Shown: positions 8,022-17,208, counted from the first letter of the stretch. The stretch: 64,000 nt of DNA from Arcobacter sp. CECT 8985 (GCF_004116495.1 NZ_PDKC01000001.1:124001-188000); one strand, 5' to 3'. Notes: generated from the letters alone by a model not told the origin. Made by a program: numbers and translations.

Positions 8022-9017
8022 TTAACAAATTCTTGGTAATAGTTCACCTGTTGGTAAATCTATAAATCGTTGAGTTCCCCACGCTGTATTTAATACAACT
8101 TTTCCTTGATGTTTTAAAGTTACATTACCAATAACGCTTGCTTCACTTGAAGTCTCAATTTGTTTTAAAATTTCAATTGCTTTTGAAGCTTGATCTTTAG
8201 ATACTGCCATAACAAAAGTACCTTCATTTGCTAAACTCAAAGGGTCAAATCCAAGTAGTTCACAAACTCCTTTTACCTCATCACAAACAGGGATTTTTTC
8301 TTCTTCAATCTCCACACAAATATTTGATTGTTTTGCCCATTCATTTAAAACAGCACTAACCCCACCTCTTGTTGCATCTCTTAGTGCTCGAATTTGAATA
8401 CCTTCATCTATTAATTTTTTTATAACTGGCCATAATGAAGCACAATCAGATTTTAAATTTGTTGAAAAATCAATATCTTCTCTTGCTGCAAAAATAGTAG
8501 CACCATGTTTACCAACTGAATTTGATACTATTACTACATCTTCATCTTGAATATTATTTGAAGATATTCCTTTTTGTTCTATTTGTCCTATTCCAGTAGT
8601 ATTAATAAATATTTTATCAACACTACCTTTTGGTACTACTTTTGTATCTCCACTTACAACCATTGCACCATTTTTTTCAAGTTCTACTTTCATACTATCA
8701 ACAATTCTATTTAAAGTTGATACTTCAAAGCCTTCTTCAATAATTACTGAACAAGTAAGATATTTTGGTTTTGCCCCCATCATTGCTAAGTCATTGCAAG
8801 TTCCACAAACTGCTAATTTTCCTATATTTGCACCGGGAAATTCTATTGGGCTTACAGTAAAAGAGTCTGTACTAAAAGCTAAATTACCATTTTCAATAAC
8901 AGCAGCATCTTCACTTTTAGATAAAATCTCATTTTTAAAAGCTTTATAAAATATTTTTGTAATTAATTCATTATTTTCTTGCCCACCATTTCCATGAGCT
9001 AGTGTTATATTAGTCAT
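8022..9017 (-). CDS. hypE: Hydrogenase expression/formation protein HypE
   Basis: HypE dehydrates a carbamoyl group on its C-terminal cysteine to a thiocyanate, the source of the CN ligands of the active-site iron. The protein is 331 residues and ends exactly with PRIC, the required C-terminal Cys331. The N-terminus LAHGNGGQENNELI and the AIR-synthase-like fold segments (SGDTKVVPKGSVD, RDATRGGVSAVLNEW) are typical. It overlaps the upstream amidotransferase gene by eight bases, suggesting coupled translation. Confidence 0.96.
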   Translation of the reverse strand: MTNITLAHGNGGQENNELITKIFYKAFKNEILSKSEDAAVIENGNLAFSTDSFTVSPIEFPGANIGKLAVCGTCNDLAMMGAKPKYLTCSVIIEEGFEVSTLNRIVDSMKVELEKNGAMVVSGDTKVVPKGSVDKIFINTTGIGQIEQKGISSNNIQDEDVVIVSNSVGKHGATIFAAREDIDFSTNLKSDCASLWPVIKKLIDEGIQIRALRDATRGGVSAVLNEWAKQSNICVEIEEEKIPVCDEVKGVCELLGFDPLSLANEGTFVMAVSKDQASKAIEILKQIETSSEASVIGNVTLKHQGKVVLNTAWGTQRFIDLPTGELLPRIC

Positions 9018-9729
9018 TGTTAACCTCTTTTTGTACTATTTGTGCAAATTTTTTTAAAATAAAATTTGATTCACTTGTCTGTTTTATATTATTTATCAAC
9101 TTTTTTGTTGATAACTTTTTCGTTTTTGAAACTTCATTTATATATGATCTCATTATATTATTATCATATTCTGGATGAAACTGTACACTCCATGCTTTTT
9201 TACCTACTCTAAAACTATGATTTTTATCGTGATTATTAAAAGCTAATCTTACTGCATTTGAGGGAAGTTTTTTAACAGTTTGTGAGTGAATAGTATGAAC
9301 ATTAAAGTTATTTGGTAAATCTTTAAATAACTCATCATCTTTTGCTTCATCAGTAAGTGAAATTTCAACTGTTCCAATTTCCATACCATTTTCATGATAT
9401 GAACTTATTCCATCAAGACTTTTTGCCAAAAGTTGATGTCCATAACATATTGCTAATATTGGAATTTCATTTTTTATTAAAAGTGGTATCCATTTTTCTA
9501 TTGCAACACTCCATGGTTCTTCATCTGTAACCATAGAGTGAGAACCAGTTATAATAACACCTGCACACTCATTTATAAAAGGAAGATTAAATTGTTGGTG
9601 CATATCTATTACAACCGTTTGCAAAGAATCATTGTCTAATTTATCAATTACCCACTTATCAAAATCACCATAGTGCATTTTTGTATCATCAAAAGTTATT
9701 CCTGTTTTTATTATAAAAAGTTTTTTCAT
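9010..9729 (-). CDS. Class I glutamine amidotransferase in hyp operon
   Basis: A 239-residue GMP-synthase-like glutamine amidotransferase domain without a fused synthase part. The nucleophile elbow is AICYGHQLLA (Cys95), and the other triad members are His185 and Glu187 in QFHPEYD. Members of this family release ammonia from glutamine or act on gamma-glutamyl amides. It sits between hypD and hypE and overlaps hypE, so it is expressed with the cyanide-ligand pathway. HypF uses carbamoyl phosphate, whose synthesis consumes glutamine amide, so a supporting role is conceivable, but this is inference. The last 45 residues (KTKKLSTKKLINN onward) are charged and lie outside the catalytic domain. Confidence 0.85.
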   Translation of the reverse strand: MKKLFIIKTGITFDDTKMHYGDFDKWVIDKLDNDSLQTVVIDMHQQFNLPFINECAGVIITGSHSMVTDEEPWSVAIEKWIPLLIKNEIPILAICYGHQLLAKSLDGISSYHENGMEIGTVEISLTDEAKDDELFKDLPNNFNVHTIHSQTVKKLPSNAVRLAFNNHDKNHSFRVGKKAWSVQFHPEYDNNIMRSYINEVSKTKKLSTKKLINNIKQTSESNFILKKFAQIVQKEVNND

Positions 9730-9802
9730 CTTTTTTTCTCCAAGCTTAAACTTTTAATACCATACAATAAAATTATGAATAATTTAATATATATTTTATA
9801 TA

Positions 9803-10930
9803 TTATTTAATCAAATTTCCATATTTATAATATGCACTACAAGCGCCTTCACTAGATACCATACATGAACCTAAAGGGCTATTTGGTTTACATGCTTTTC
9901 CGAAAACTTTACAATCATTTGGTTTTGCCACACCTCTCATAATATCTCCACAAATACATAATTTATGATCATCAATTTTTTCAGTTGGCAAAATATCTTT
10001 ATAGATTTTTTCAGCATCTATATTTGAATATTCATCTTTTAATTTCAATGCAGAATCAGCTATATCTCCTAAACCTCTCCATCTAAAATGTGTTGCTTTT
10101 GTAAAAAATTTATTTATTAACTTTTGTGCAGCTAAATTTCCATCATTTGATACAGCTCTTGAATACTCTATTTCAAGTTCACATCTGTTTTCATTAAATT
10201 GTTTTACTATTGCAAGAATTGATTGCATAACATCAACTGGTTCAAATCCTGCTACAACAACTGTTTTTTTATACTTAGATACAAACTCTTCATATATTTT
10301 TGAACCTGTAATTACACTTACATGGGAAGGTCCAATAAAAGCATCAATTTTACAATCACTACTTTCAAGTAATACTTTCATTGGTTGGGGAACTGTAATA
10401 TGGTTTATATGAAAAAGAATATTATCAATCTTATTTTTTATTACATGCTCTAGTAAAGCAGCAGTCATTGGTGTTGTTGTTTCAAAGCCAATTGCAAAGA
10501 ATATTATTTTTTTATTAGGGTTTTCTTTTGCTATTCTTATAGTATCAAGAGGTGAATATACAAATCTAACATCTGCACCTTTACTTCGTGCATCTTGTAA
10601 ACTTCCTTTACTTCCAGGAACTTTAATCATGTCTCCTAAAGTAACTAATATCACATCTTCTTGTAAACTTAAGATATACGCGTGGTCAATTCTTTCTTTT
10701 GGCATAACACAAACTGGACAACCAGGACCATGAATAAACTCAACATTATCAGGCATTAATTGATTTAATCCATACTTCATTATTGTATGTGTATGTCCAC
10801 CACAAACTTCCATAACATTTATTTTATGTGGAAGTTTTGAAGCTTCTTCATCTATTAATTTTTTTAATGCTCTTATAGCTTTAGGATCTCTAAATCCATC
10901 ATATAAATCTTTTAATTTTAGTTCATTCAT
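9803..10930 (-). CDS. hypD: Hydrogenase maturation protein HypD
   Basis: HypD is the iron-sulfur scaffold on which, with HypC, the Fe(CN)2CO unit is built. The key cysteines are present: C43 in EVCGGHTHT, C71 and C74 in GPGCPVC, and C-terminal cysteines (CICGDIMRG, CKVFGKACKP) for the [4Fe-4S] cluster. Length is 375 residues, like other HypD. It starts at ATG 10930 with only a weak purine-rich ribosome site (AGAGAAAG). It is 36 bases downstream of hypC and 73 bases upstream of the amidotransferase gene. Confidence 0.96.
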   Translation of the reverse strand: MNELKLKDLYDGFRDPKAIRALKKLIDEEASKLPHKINVMEVCGGHTHTIMKYGLNQLMPDNVEFIHGPGCPVCVMPKERIDHAYILSLQEDVILVTLGDMIKVPGSKGSLQDARSKGADVRFVYSPLDTIRIAKENPNKKIIFFAIGFETTTPMTAALLEHVIKNKIDNILFHINHITVPQPMKVLLESSDCKIDAFIGPSHVSVITGSKIYEEFVSKYKKTVVVAGFEPVDVMQSILAIVKQFNENRCELEIEYSRAVSNDGNLAAQKLINKFFTKATHFRWRGLGDIADSALKLKDEYSNIDAEKIYKDILPTEKIDDHKLCICGDIMRGVAKPNDCKVFGKACKPNSPLGSCMVSSEGACSAYYKYGNLIK

Positions 10931-10977
10931 TGCTTTCTCTTTATCTAATTACTTTTTCTTTATCTATTTGGACAGTT

Positions 10978-11241
10978 TTATGATTCTTCAACTAATCTTT
11001 GAGCTTCTTCTTCTTCCATGTTCTTAACAATCTGTTCATAAAGCTTTAAAGATTCCATTGCATCTTCTTCATCTATTTTATTCATTGCAAATCCAATATG
11101 AAGTAATACATAGTCTCCCACTTTTACTTCTTGATCAATTAAATCTAAACTTGCACTTCTTTCTACACCCATTGTATCAACTGTACAACTATTACTCTCT
11201 TTATCTATTGATTTTATTTTTGAGGGAATTGATAAACACAT
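10978..11241 (-). CDS. hypC: Hydrogenase assembly chaperone HypC
   Basis: HypC carries the Fe(CN)2CO group from HypD to the large-subunit precursor through its N-terminal cysteine. The correct start is ATG 11241 (MCLSIPSKI, Cys2 exposed after Met removal), with AAGGA upstream; the longer frame up to 11292 would destroy this. The OB-fold pattern continues with VDTMGVERSASLDLI and GDYVLLHIGFAM. Length is 87 residues. The C-terminus has an acidic helix, as in many HypC. It starts ten bases after hypB ends. Confidence 0.95.
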   Translation of the reverse strand: MCLSIPSKIKSIDKESNSCTVDTMGVERSASLDLIDQEVKVGDYVLLHIGFAMNKIDEEDAMESLKLYEQIVKNMEEEEAQRLVEES

Positions 11242-11251
11242 TTTTCTTTCC

Positions 11252-12031
11252 TTATCTATGTTTTCTTTTAAAGTTAATCCAATCAATAACATTTTGTAAT
11301 GAGTCTTTATCTTTAATATTTACTTCCAAAATATCAACATTAGGTTTTAACTTTCTTGCAACTTCTTTTTCTTTTTCTAGATCATACTCAAAATAAGGAA
11401 GTAAATCAGTTTTTGTAAATAAAATCAAATCAGCTGCTCTAAACATTACTGGATATTTTGCAATTTTATCTTCACCTTCAGGAACTGAAACAAGTACAAT
11501 ATTCAAATGTGTTCCAACATCATATGAAGCTGGACAAACTAAGTTACCAACATTTTCTACAAAACATACATCAATATCATCAAGAGGCATATCATGCAAT
11601 CCTTTATGCACCATAAATGCATCTAAGTGACAAGCACTTCCTGTTTGAATTTGTACTGCTTTTATATCTTTTGCTTTTAATCTATCTGCATCTTTATTTG
11701 TTTCTAAATCACCTTCAACTACACCAAAATTGAAATCAACCATATCAGCAATATTTTCTAAAAGTGTAGTTTTACCACTTCCTGGACTACTCATAAGATT
11801 TATACCCAATACTTTATGTTCATTAAAGTGTGCTCTATTATGCGCTGCTTCGTGATCATTTTTATCTAATATTTTCTTTATTACTGAAACTGTTTTACTA
11901 TCATTTAATTGTGGGTTATGATGTAATGTTTCATGTGCTGCTTGATGGCTAGCACTACCATGTTCATGTGAGTGTTCATGATCGTGATGATGATCATGAT
12001 CTGTTATACTACATCCGCAATCTTTACACAT
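11252..12031 (-). CDS. hypB: Hydrogenase nickel incorporation GTPase HypB
   Basis: HypB is a GTPase that, with HypA, inserts nickel into the hydrogenase large subunit. The N-terminus has the high-affinity nickel motif MCKDCGC, followed by a histidine-rich tail (about 12 His between residues 12 and 39) that can store nickel. The P-loop is SSPGSGKTT (81-89), and the second metal site involves GSACHLDAFMVH and NLVCPASYD. Length is 259 residues. AAGGAG precedes ATG 12031. It is the first gene of the maturation operon, and a palindromic operator-like site lies 12 bases upstream of the start. Confidence 0.96.
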   Translation of the reverse strand: MCKDCGCSITDHDHHHDHEHSHEHGSASHQAAHETLHHNPQLNDSKTVSVIKKILDKNDHEAAHNRAHFNEHKVLGINLMSSPGSGKTTLLENIADMVDFNFGVVEGDLETNKDADRLKAKDIKAVQIQTGSACHLDAFMVHKGLHDMPLDDIDVCFVENVGNLVCPASYDVGTHLNIVLVSVPEGEDKIAKYPVMFRAADLILFTKTDLLPYFEYDLEKEKEVARKLKPNVDILEVNIKDKDSLQNVIDWINFKRKHR

Positions 12032-12042
12032 ATTATCTCCTT

Positions 12043-12056
12043 TGAATAACTATTCA
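12043..12056 (-). promoter_or_regulatory. TGAAT-N4-ATTCA palindrome upstream of hypB
   Basis: The sequence TGAATAACTATTCA is a palindrome with five-base arms and a four-base centre. On the minus strand it follows directly after a TAAAAT (-10-like, 12056-12061), so it should cover the transcription start, and it ends just before the hypB ribosome binding site. Closely similar sites lie before hydA1 and hydA2. Position over the start point suggests a repressor operator; TetR proteins bind palindromes of this kind. Confidence 0.55.
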
Positions 12057-12134
12057 TTTTATTAGTTTACTATTATTTTCTTAAATGATTTAGCGATTTT
12101 TTTTGAACTTATGTATTTTTTGAACTAAATAGTG

Positions 12135-12140
12135 TATAAT
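12135..12140 (+). promoter_or_regulatory. -10 box (TATAAT) of the zinc-ribbon/HTH gene
   Basis: A perfect TATAAT ends only five bases before the ATG of the next gene, so transcription would start at or within one or two bases of that ATG. Upstream, the 11-mer TTTTTTGAACT occurs twice in direct orientation (12099-12109 and 12116-12126, spaced 17 bp), in the place where a -35 element or activator site would be. Confidence 0.55.
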
Positions 12141-12145
12141 ATCTT

Positions 12146-12799
12146 ATGAATTTAAATATTTGTCCATATTGTAATAGTAAAAAACTGTATATATTAAAAG
12201 ATAATTATAGAAAATGCAAAGATTGTAAAAAGAAATTTTCATTAAGAAAAATTGAAATTGACCTTAAAATAATTGATGGTTTTTGTAACAATGAATCTGC
12301 ATTAAATTTATCAAAAAGCTTAGGTGTAAATTATAGGACTGTACTTAATAGATATGAGGTTTTTAGAAAATTAATTGCTAATTATTTAGAGGAGTTATAT
12401 CATAACTCAATACAAGACAATACTTCATATGAAGAGTTCTATTATTTTAATAAAAAGCAATTAAAAAAGAAAAAAAAGAGTCTTTATGAAGCTATAAATT
12501 TAATAGGCTTTTATAATAATGATAGAGTATATACTCTTCTAATGCCTTCACTTCCTACTGCACCAATGCAAGATAGAGACATAGAGTTTGAAAGATATTT
12601 AAAGTGGCATAAACTTCAATCTCAAAACTCATATGAAACACCATTAAAAGATTTTTGGGATTTTTTAAGTAATGAGTTAGATAAATATAAGGGAATAAAT
12701 AATAATAACTTCTTTTTTTATTTAAAAGAGTGCGAATTCAAATATAACTTTAATAAGCCAATTTGTAAAGCACTCTTAAAAAATATTTATTTTACTTAA
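12146..12799 (+). CDS. Zinc-ribbon/HTH protein derived from an IS1/IS1595-type transposase, putative regulator
   Basis: A 217-residue protein with an N-terminal zinc ribbon (CPYC at 6-9, CKDC about 14 residues later), followed by a helix-turn-helix-like segment (SALNLSKSLGVNYRTVLNRYEVFRKLI, about 50-78). These two modules are the DNA-binding start of IS1/IS1595-type transposases, but no DDE catalytic domain or terminal inverted repeats are visible. The C-terminal half contains LMPSLPTAPMQDRDIEFERYLKWHK and is not recognised. It is divergent from hypB across 114 bases and has no ribosome binding site, which suggests a leaderless mRNA. The context suggests a domesticated transcription factor for hydrogenase genes; that role is inferred. 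Confidence 0.7.
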   Translation: MNLNICPYCNSKKLYILKDNYRKCKDCKKKFSLRKIEIDLKIIDGFCNNESALNLSKSLGVNYRTVLNRYEVFRKLIANYLEELYHNSIQDNTSYEEFYYFNKKQLKKKKKSLYEAINLIGFYNNDRVYTLLMPSLPTAPMQDRDIEFERYLKWHKLQSQNSYETPLKDFWDFLSNELDKYKGINNNNFFFYLKECEFKYNFNKPICKALLKNIYFT

Positions 12800-15183
12800 T
12801 TTAAATCTATTGCTTTCACCTCATTTTTTCCTAAGAACTCTTTATCATTTGCATTATCTACAATTTTTTGAGAAATTTCTGCAGTTTGAACAGATACATC
12901 TTTTGTTTTCATAGCAACACTTGCATTTTGTTGTGTTTGTTGGTCAAGTTCATTAATAGCATCATTTATTTGTTCAATTCCTACTTGTTGCTCTTTACTT
13001 GCTACGGCAACATCTTCTATTAAAGTAATTGTCTTATTAATATTTTCATTTAATGAGTGATAACCTTTTATCATCTCATCTGCAATATCTTTTCCTTCAT
13101 TTGCTTTTGAAGTTGCTGTTTCTACTAACTGTTTTATTTCGCTTGCAGCTTGCGCACTTCTGTTTGCAAGATTTCTTACTTCTTGGGCAACAACTGCAAA
13201 TCCTTTTCCTGCTTCTCCTGCTGTTGCTGCTTCTACTGCTGCATTTAAAGATAAAATATTTGTTTGGAATGCTATTTGATCTATTACTGTTATTGCTTCA
13301 TTTATGGCATTTACTTGATTATCAATTTCATCCATTGATGCAGATGTTTTTGTTGCTAATTCATTTCCTTGTTTTGAAGAGTTATTAAGTTCATTTGCAT
13401 AAGAACTCATTGTTCTTATATGTTCAACATTTTCTCTAATATTTCCAGTAATCTCTTCAAGTGCAGCTGCTGTTTCTTCTAGACTTGAAGCTGATTCTTG
13501 AGAAGAAGTATTTAATGTATCTACATTATTTGATAATATTTTTGCAGATTCATTTAATGTCAATCCATTTCTTTTATTTGTAACTAACATATCACTTATA
13601 GTGTGACCTAAATCATTAATTCCATTCATTAAATCACATATTTCACCAGTACATCGCATAGTTGTTTCAACTCTAAAATCATTACTTTGGTATTTTTTAA
13701 GAACTCCTAATGAGTGATTAACAATCTCTTGAAGATGCTCCATCATACTATTAAATACTTCAATTAGCTGTTTAATAGATGGGTTTGAACTATTACACTC
13801 TATTCTTCCTGATAATTCACCTGAACTAATATGATTTACCAAAGCTGAAACTTCTGATATTACTTTTCTATCTTCTTCGAGTATTTTTTTAGTATTTTCA
13901 ATATTTTGATTAATCATTGCAGACATTTCACCAATTTCATCATTATAAAATACTTTTAAAGATTTAACATCATTTGACTCATGATTTAAAAATTTGAAAA
14001 AATGAACCAATCCATCTTCTAAATCATTTATAGGATCTACTAAAATTTTCTTTGATAGATATGTAATAATTAATAAAATTAATACAACTGATATTACAGA
14101 AATAACTATAATTTGAGTAATAACATTATTTATCTCACTTTTAGAGTGATCTGCCATTACTTGAATATTTTTTTCAATATCTTCAATATAAGTACCAGTA
14201 CCAATTATCCAATCCCAAGGTTCAAAATACATAACATAAGAGAATTTTTCTTTTGAAATTTTTTCTCCAGGTTTATTTTTATAATATTTTACTAAACCTT
14301 CTCCTTTTGATTTTGAAACATTTACAAATTCTTGAAAATATTTTTTACCATTTGAGTCTTCACTATTTTTTAAATTTTGGCCAACATTATCTTTATTATT
14401 AGGATTCATAATAAGTTTATAATTTGTATCATTTACCCAAAAATATCCATTATTTCCAAATCTCATATTTGATAAAGTAGATAATGCTTTTTCTCTCATT
14501 TGTTTATCTAAGCTATCTAGATATTTTCCACTTATTATTACCCAATTAAAAGGTTTAAATAATCTACCATAAGATATCTTTTTTTTAAGGTCTTTACTAT
14601 TAGGTTTTTGCCATACATAACTTACAAAACCTTCAGAATTACCAGATTTAATAGTTTTAGTAATTTTATTAACAAAATCTACACCATTTTTATCTTTTAG
14701 TTTTGTAAGATTTCTTCCAACTAAACTTTTATCAATTGGATGAACAACTATCGTATTACTTAAATCTGAAACAAAGAAATAACCATTATTATCAAATCTT
14801 GCATTTAAAATTATTTGTTTTATTCTATTTTTTAGTTCATTTTGAGTTAATTTATCTTTATTATTTTCATACTCTTTTTGTACTATTGAAAATAAAAAAT
14901 CTGTATTTGATTTTAAATCTTTTTCAACTAAAGATTTAACCTTTTGGGGTGAAGTCATATTATAAAAACTTTTAACGGTTTTTATTGCCATTGATACATA
15001 ACTTTTTAGTTCATTCTCTTTTTGGATATAAGCTTTTTGTTTATACCCCTCTATATTCTTTTTTGTCAGTTGATTAATTGAATATATTGATTTTAAAGCA
15101 ATAATAATTGAAATTAGTATTACAGTAGTAATAACAATTGCAAGAATTTTTGCTTTTATATTCATACTTTTAAAAAACTGCAT
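12796..15183 (-). CDS. Methyl-accepting chemotaxis protein with tandem Cache sensor
   Basis: A 795-residue transducer. A membrane helix at about 11-31 is followed by a periplasmic sensor with two related Cache modules; the repeated cores are DNNGYFFVSD (about 131-140) and GNNGYFWVND (about 243-252). A second membrane helix (about 352-376) leads to a long cytoplasmic part. The receptor tip IDQIAFQTNILSLNAAVEA and the following VVAQEVRNLANRSA show that it signals through CheA/CheW. Ligands of Cache_2 receptors are usually small organic acids; the ligand here is unknown. Its 3' end overlaps the convergent zinc-ribbon gene by four bases. Confidence 0.93.
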   Translation of the reverse strand: MQFFKSMNIKAKILAIVITTVILISIIIALKSIYSINQLTKKNIEGYKQKAYIQKENELKSYVSMAIKTVKSFYNMTSPQKVKSLVEKDLKSNTDFLFSIVQKEYENNKDKLTQNELKNRIKQIILNARFDNNGYFFVSDLSNTIVVHPIDKSLVGRNLTKLKDKNGVDFVNKITKTIKSGNSEGFVSYVWQKPNSKDLKKKISYGRLFKPFNWVIISGKYLDSLDKQMREKALSTLSNMRFGNNGYFWVNDTNYKLIMNPNNKDNVGQNLKNSEDSNGKKYFQEFVNVSKSKGEGLVKYYKNKPGEKISKEKFSYVMYFEPWDWIIGTGTYIEDIEKNIQVMADHSKSEINNVITQIIVISVISVVLILLIITYLSKKILVDPINDLEDGLVHFFKFLNHESNDVKSLKVFYNDEIGEMSAMINQNIENTKKILEEDRKVISEVSALVNHISSGELSGRIECNSSNPSIKQLIEVFNSMMEHLQEIVNHSLGVLKKYQSNDFRVETTMRCTGEICDLMNGINDLGHTISDMLVTNKRNGLTLNESAKILSNNVDTLNTSSQESASSLEETAAALEEITGNIRENVEHIRTMSSYANELNNSSKQGNELATKTSASMDEIDNQVNAINEAITVIDQIAFQTNILSLNAAVEAATAGEAGKGFAVVAQEVRNLANRSAQAASEIKQLVETATSKANEGKDIADEMIKGYHSLNENINKTITLIEDVAVASKEQQVGIEQINDAINELDQQTQQNASVAMKTKDVSVQTAEISQKIVDNANDKEFLGKNEVKAIDLN

Positions 15184-15459
15184 TTACGCTCCTTGTACGA
15201 TTTTGTTTTTATTATAACTTATCTTAGACTATATAATGACTTAGTATAAATACATAAAATATACATTATAATTTTATTTTGTAATTAATATTAAAATAAA
15301 ATTAAATAAAATAATTAAATAAAAGTTTTATTCTATCAATAGTTCATAGCATTAAAATAGCAAATTCTATTTTATTTTTTTGACTAAAAAGAAATTATTA
15401 TTTCAACTTATATATATAAAATAGAATATTATAAACCAAAATTATAATAAAGGAAAAAA

Positions 15460-15747
15460 ATGTTAAATGGTTTTAGATTTATTTCTGCAGTTGAGGGTTT
15501 TTCTTATTTAATACTTATTTTTATTGCTATGCCAATAAAGTATATTTTAGGAAATCCATACATTGTAAAAGTTGTAGGAATGTCACATGGAGTTTTATTT
15601 ATTTTATTTTCTATTTCACTATTTTTAACTTTAAAAAGATTAAATTGGGATAAGGGATTTGCTTTTCAACTTTTTGTTTTATCTTTAATTCCTTTTGGGG
15701 CAATTTTAATAGAAAAAAAAGTTAAAATAGAAAATAATAAATTCTAA
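15460..15747 (+). CDS. DUF3817 family membrane protein
   Basis: A 95-residue protein with three hydrophobic helices. The pattern FRFISAVEGFSYLILIFIAMPIKY and GMSHGVLFILFSISLF fits the DUF3817 family of small integral membrane proteins of unknown function. AAAGGA lies seven bases before the ATG. It is transcribed alone, ends in a hairpin shared with the NSS transporter gene, and diverges from the MCP gene across a 276-base AT-rich region. Confidence 0.75.
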   Translation: MLNGFRFISAVEGFSYLILIFIAMPIKYILGNPYIVKVVGMSHGVLFILFSISLFLTLKRLNWDKGFAFQLFVLSLIPFGAILIEKKVKIENNKF

Positions 15748-15767
15748 GAGAAAATCTCTTAGAATTT
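15739..15767. terminator. Bidirectional terminator between DUF3817 and NSS genes
   Basis: A perfect 13-bp stem (AAATTCTAAGAGA / TCTCTTAGAATTT) with a three-base AAA loop lies at 15739-15751 and 15755-15767. Both stop codons are inside the stem, so it can serve transcription from either side. Confidence 0.8.
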
Positions 15768-17105
15768 AAATAAACCTGTTTCATTTAAAATTACTGCAAT
15801 TAATGCAAATGGAATTACATATCTAATCATAAAAAACCAAATTGATAAAAATGTTTTACCCATTAAAGGAGTAAGTTCTTTTCTGATTTTTTGTTTATCC
15901 ATAAAATACCCAACAAAAATAACAACTAAAATACCTCCAAAAGGAACTAATATTGTTGAACATACAAAATCAACCCAATCAAAGAAAGTTTTACTTCCTA
16001 CTTTTAATGCTGGAGCAAAGTCTGTAATATTTGAGAATAAAGTAATTATACCTAGAACATAAAAGAAAATACTACAAATAATAGCAGCTTTCTTTCTTGT
16101 CATATTAAATCTTTGAATTAGATATAATACAGCTGGTTCCATCATTGAAATAGCAGATGTAATTCCAGCAAATGCAATTGCAACAAAGAATAATATTGAT
16201 AAAAATTCTCCTGCTTTACCAAACTCATAAAATACTGATGGTAAAGAGATAAATACTAATCCTGGACCTTTTGTTGACTCAGCACCTTTATCAAATAATA
16301 AAGTAAATATAATAAGTCCAGCAACAAGAGCAACAATTGTATCAATTATAGAAATAATCAAAGATGATCTAACAATATTTGATTGTTTTGGTAATGAAGC
16401 AGCATATGTAATAATAATACCCATACCCAAAGATAGAGTATAAAATGCCTGTCCAATTGCTACAATAACTGCTGTTGAAGTAAGTTTAGAAAAATCTGGA
16501 TTAAACATAAAAGTTACTGCATCAGAAAAAGCATCAACATTAATTGAATAAATAAATAGAATTCCTAACATAATTCCTAACAATGGCATTAAAATTTTAT
16601 TTATTTTTTCAATTCCATTTTTTACACCTTTTAAAATAATTGCTGTTACTAAAACAAATACAATTGTATGATAAAAAAGTTGCGTTTGATAATCTGTTTG
16701 AAGAAGAGCCATAAACGTAGCTTTTGACTCGTGTACAGTTGAAGGTAACTTTTCAAAAGAAATTGTAATATAGTGTAAAATCCAACCAATAATTACTGAA
16801 TAATATGAAAGAATAAGCAAAGGGACAATTACTACAAATCCTGCAAATTTCCATATTTTTTTATATTTTGTTGCAAGATTTTCAAACATTGATACTGCAT
16901 CACTTTGACCTAATTTACCAATTAATAACTCTGAAATAAGAACAAAAACACCAATAAATAATGCTGTTATTAAATAAATAAGAACAAAGGCTCCACCACC
17001 ATATTCACCTGTAACATAAGGAAATTTCCATATGTTTCCTAAACCTACTGCAGAACCTACTGCAGCTAATATAAAACCTAGTCTACTAAACTTTGCTGTC
17101 TTCAT
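15759..17105 (-). CDS. Sodium-dependent transporter, NSS (SNF) family
   Basis: A 448-residue, about 11-12-helix transporter of the neurotransmitter:sodium symporter family (LeuT fold). The diagnostic first helix is GFILAAVGSAVGLGNIWKFPYVTGEYGGGAFVLIYL, with the unwound GNIWKFPY region that binds Na+ and substrate. Such bacterial proteins import amino acids such as tryptophan, tyrosine or alanine. The start ATG 17105 has AAGG six bases upstream; the in-frame TTG at 17111 is less likely. It interrupts the hydrogenase island without an obvious functional link. Confidence 0.9.
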   Translation of the reverse strand: MKTAKFSRLGFILAAVGSAVGLGNIWKFPYVTGEYGGGAFVLIYLITALFIGVFVLISELLIGKLGQSDAVSMFENLATKYKKIWKFAGFVVIVPLLILSYYSVIIGWILHYITISFEKLPSTVHESKATFMALLQTDYQTQLFYHTIVFVLVTAIILKGVKNGIEKINKILMPLLGIMLGILFIYSINVDAFSDAVTFMFNPDFSKLTSTAVIVAIGQAFYTLSLGMGIIITYAASLPKQSNIVRSSLIISIIDTIVALVAGLIIFTLLFDKGAESTKGPGLVFISLPSVFYEFGKAGEFLSILFFVAIAFAGITSAISMMEPAVLYLIQRFNMTRKKAAIICSIFFYVLGIITLFSNITDFAPALKVGSKTFFDWVDFVCSTILVPFGGILVVIFVGYFMDKQKIRKELTPLMGKTFLSIWFFMIRYVIPFALIAVILNETGLFKF

Positions 17106-17208
17106 AGCCAACCTTGTAAAAAATTAAGGTTCAATTTTATCTAATAGTAAGTTAAAAACAATTTTAATGTTATTTAAGCACACTTTATATGTAATTATTT
17201 AACAATAA

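Noticed and set aside
7652-8047. Longer hypA frame starting at 8047
   Set aside because: HypA needs His2 in MHEYS at its N-terminus, and the ATG at 7993 has an AGGAG site; the extension overlaps hypE.
12146-12799. Considered as an active insertion sequence
   Set aside because: There is no DDE catalytic domain, no terminal inverted repeats and no target-site duplication visible, and the gene fits neatly between hypB and the MCP gene.
13053-13388. Leucine-rich open frame on the plus strand inside the MCP gene
   Set aside because: It is the antisense of conserved MCP signalling sequence, has a low-complexity leucine composition and no ribosome site. The same applies to other antisense frames inside hydA, hydB and the kinase genes.
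15364-15427. 12-bp inverted repeat (ATTCTATTTTAT / ATAAAATAGAAT) between the MCP and DUF3817 genes
   Set aside because: The arms are 40 bases apart and almost pure A/T in a very AT-rich region; I cannot separate it from chance.
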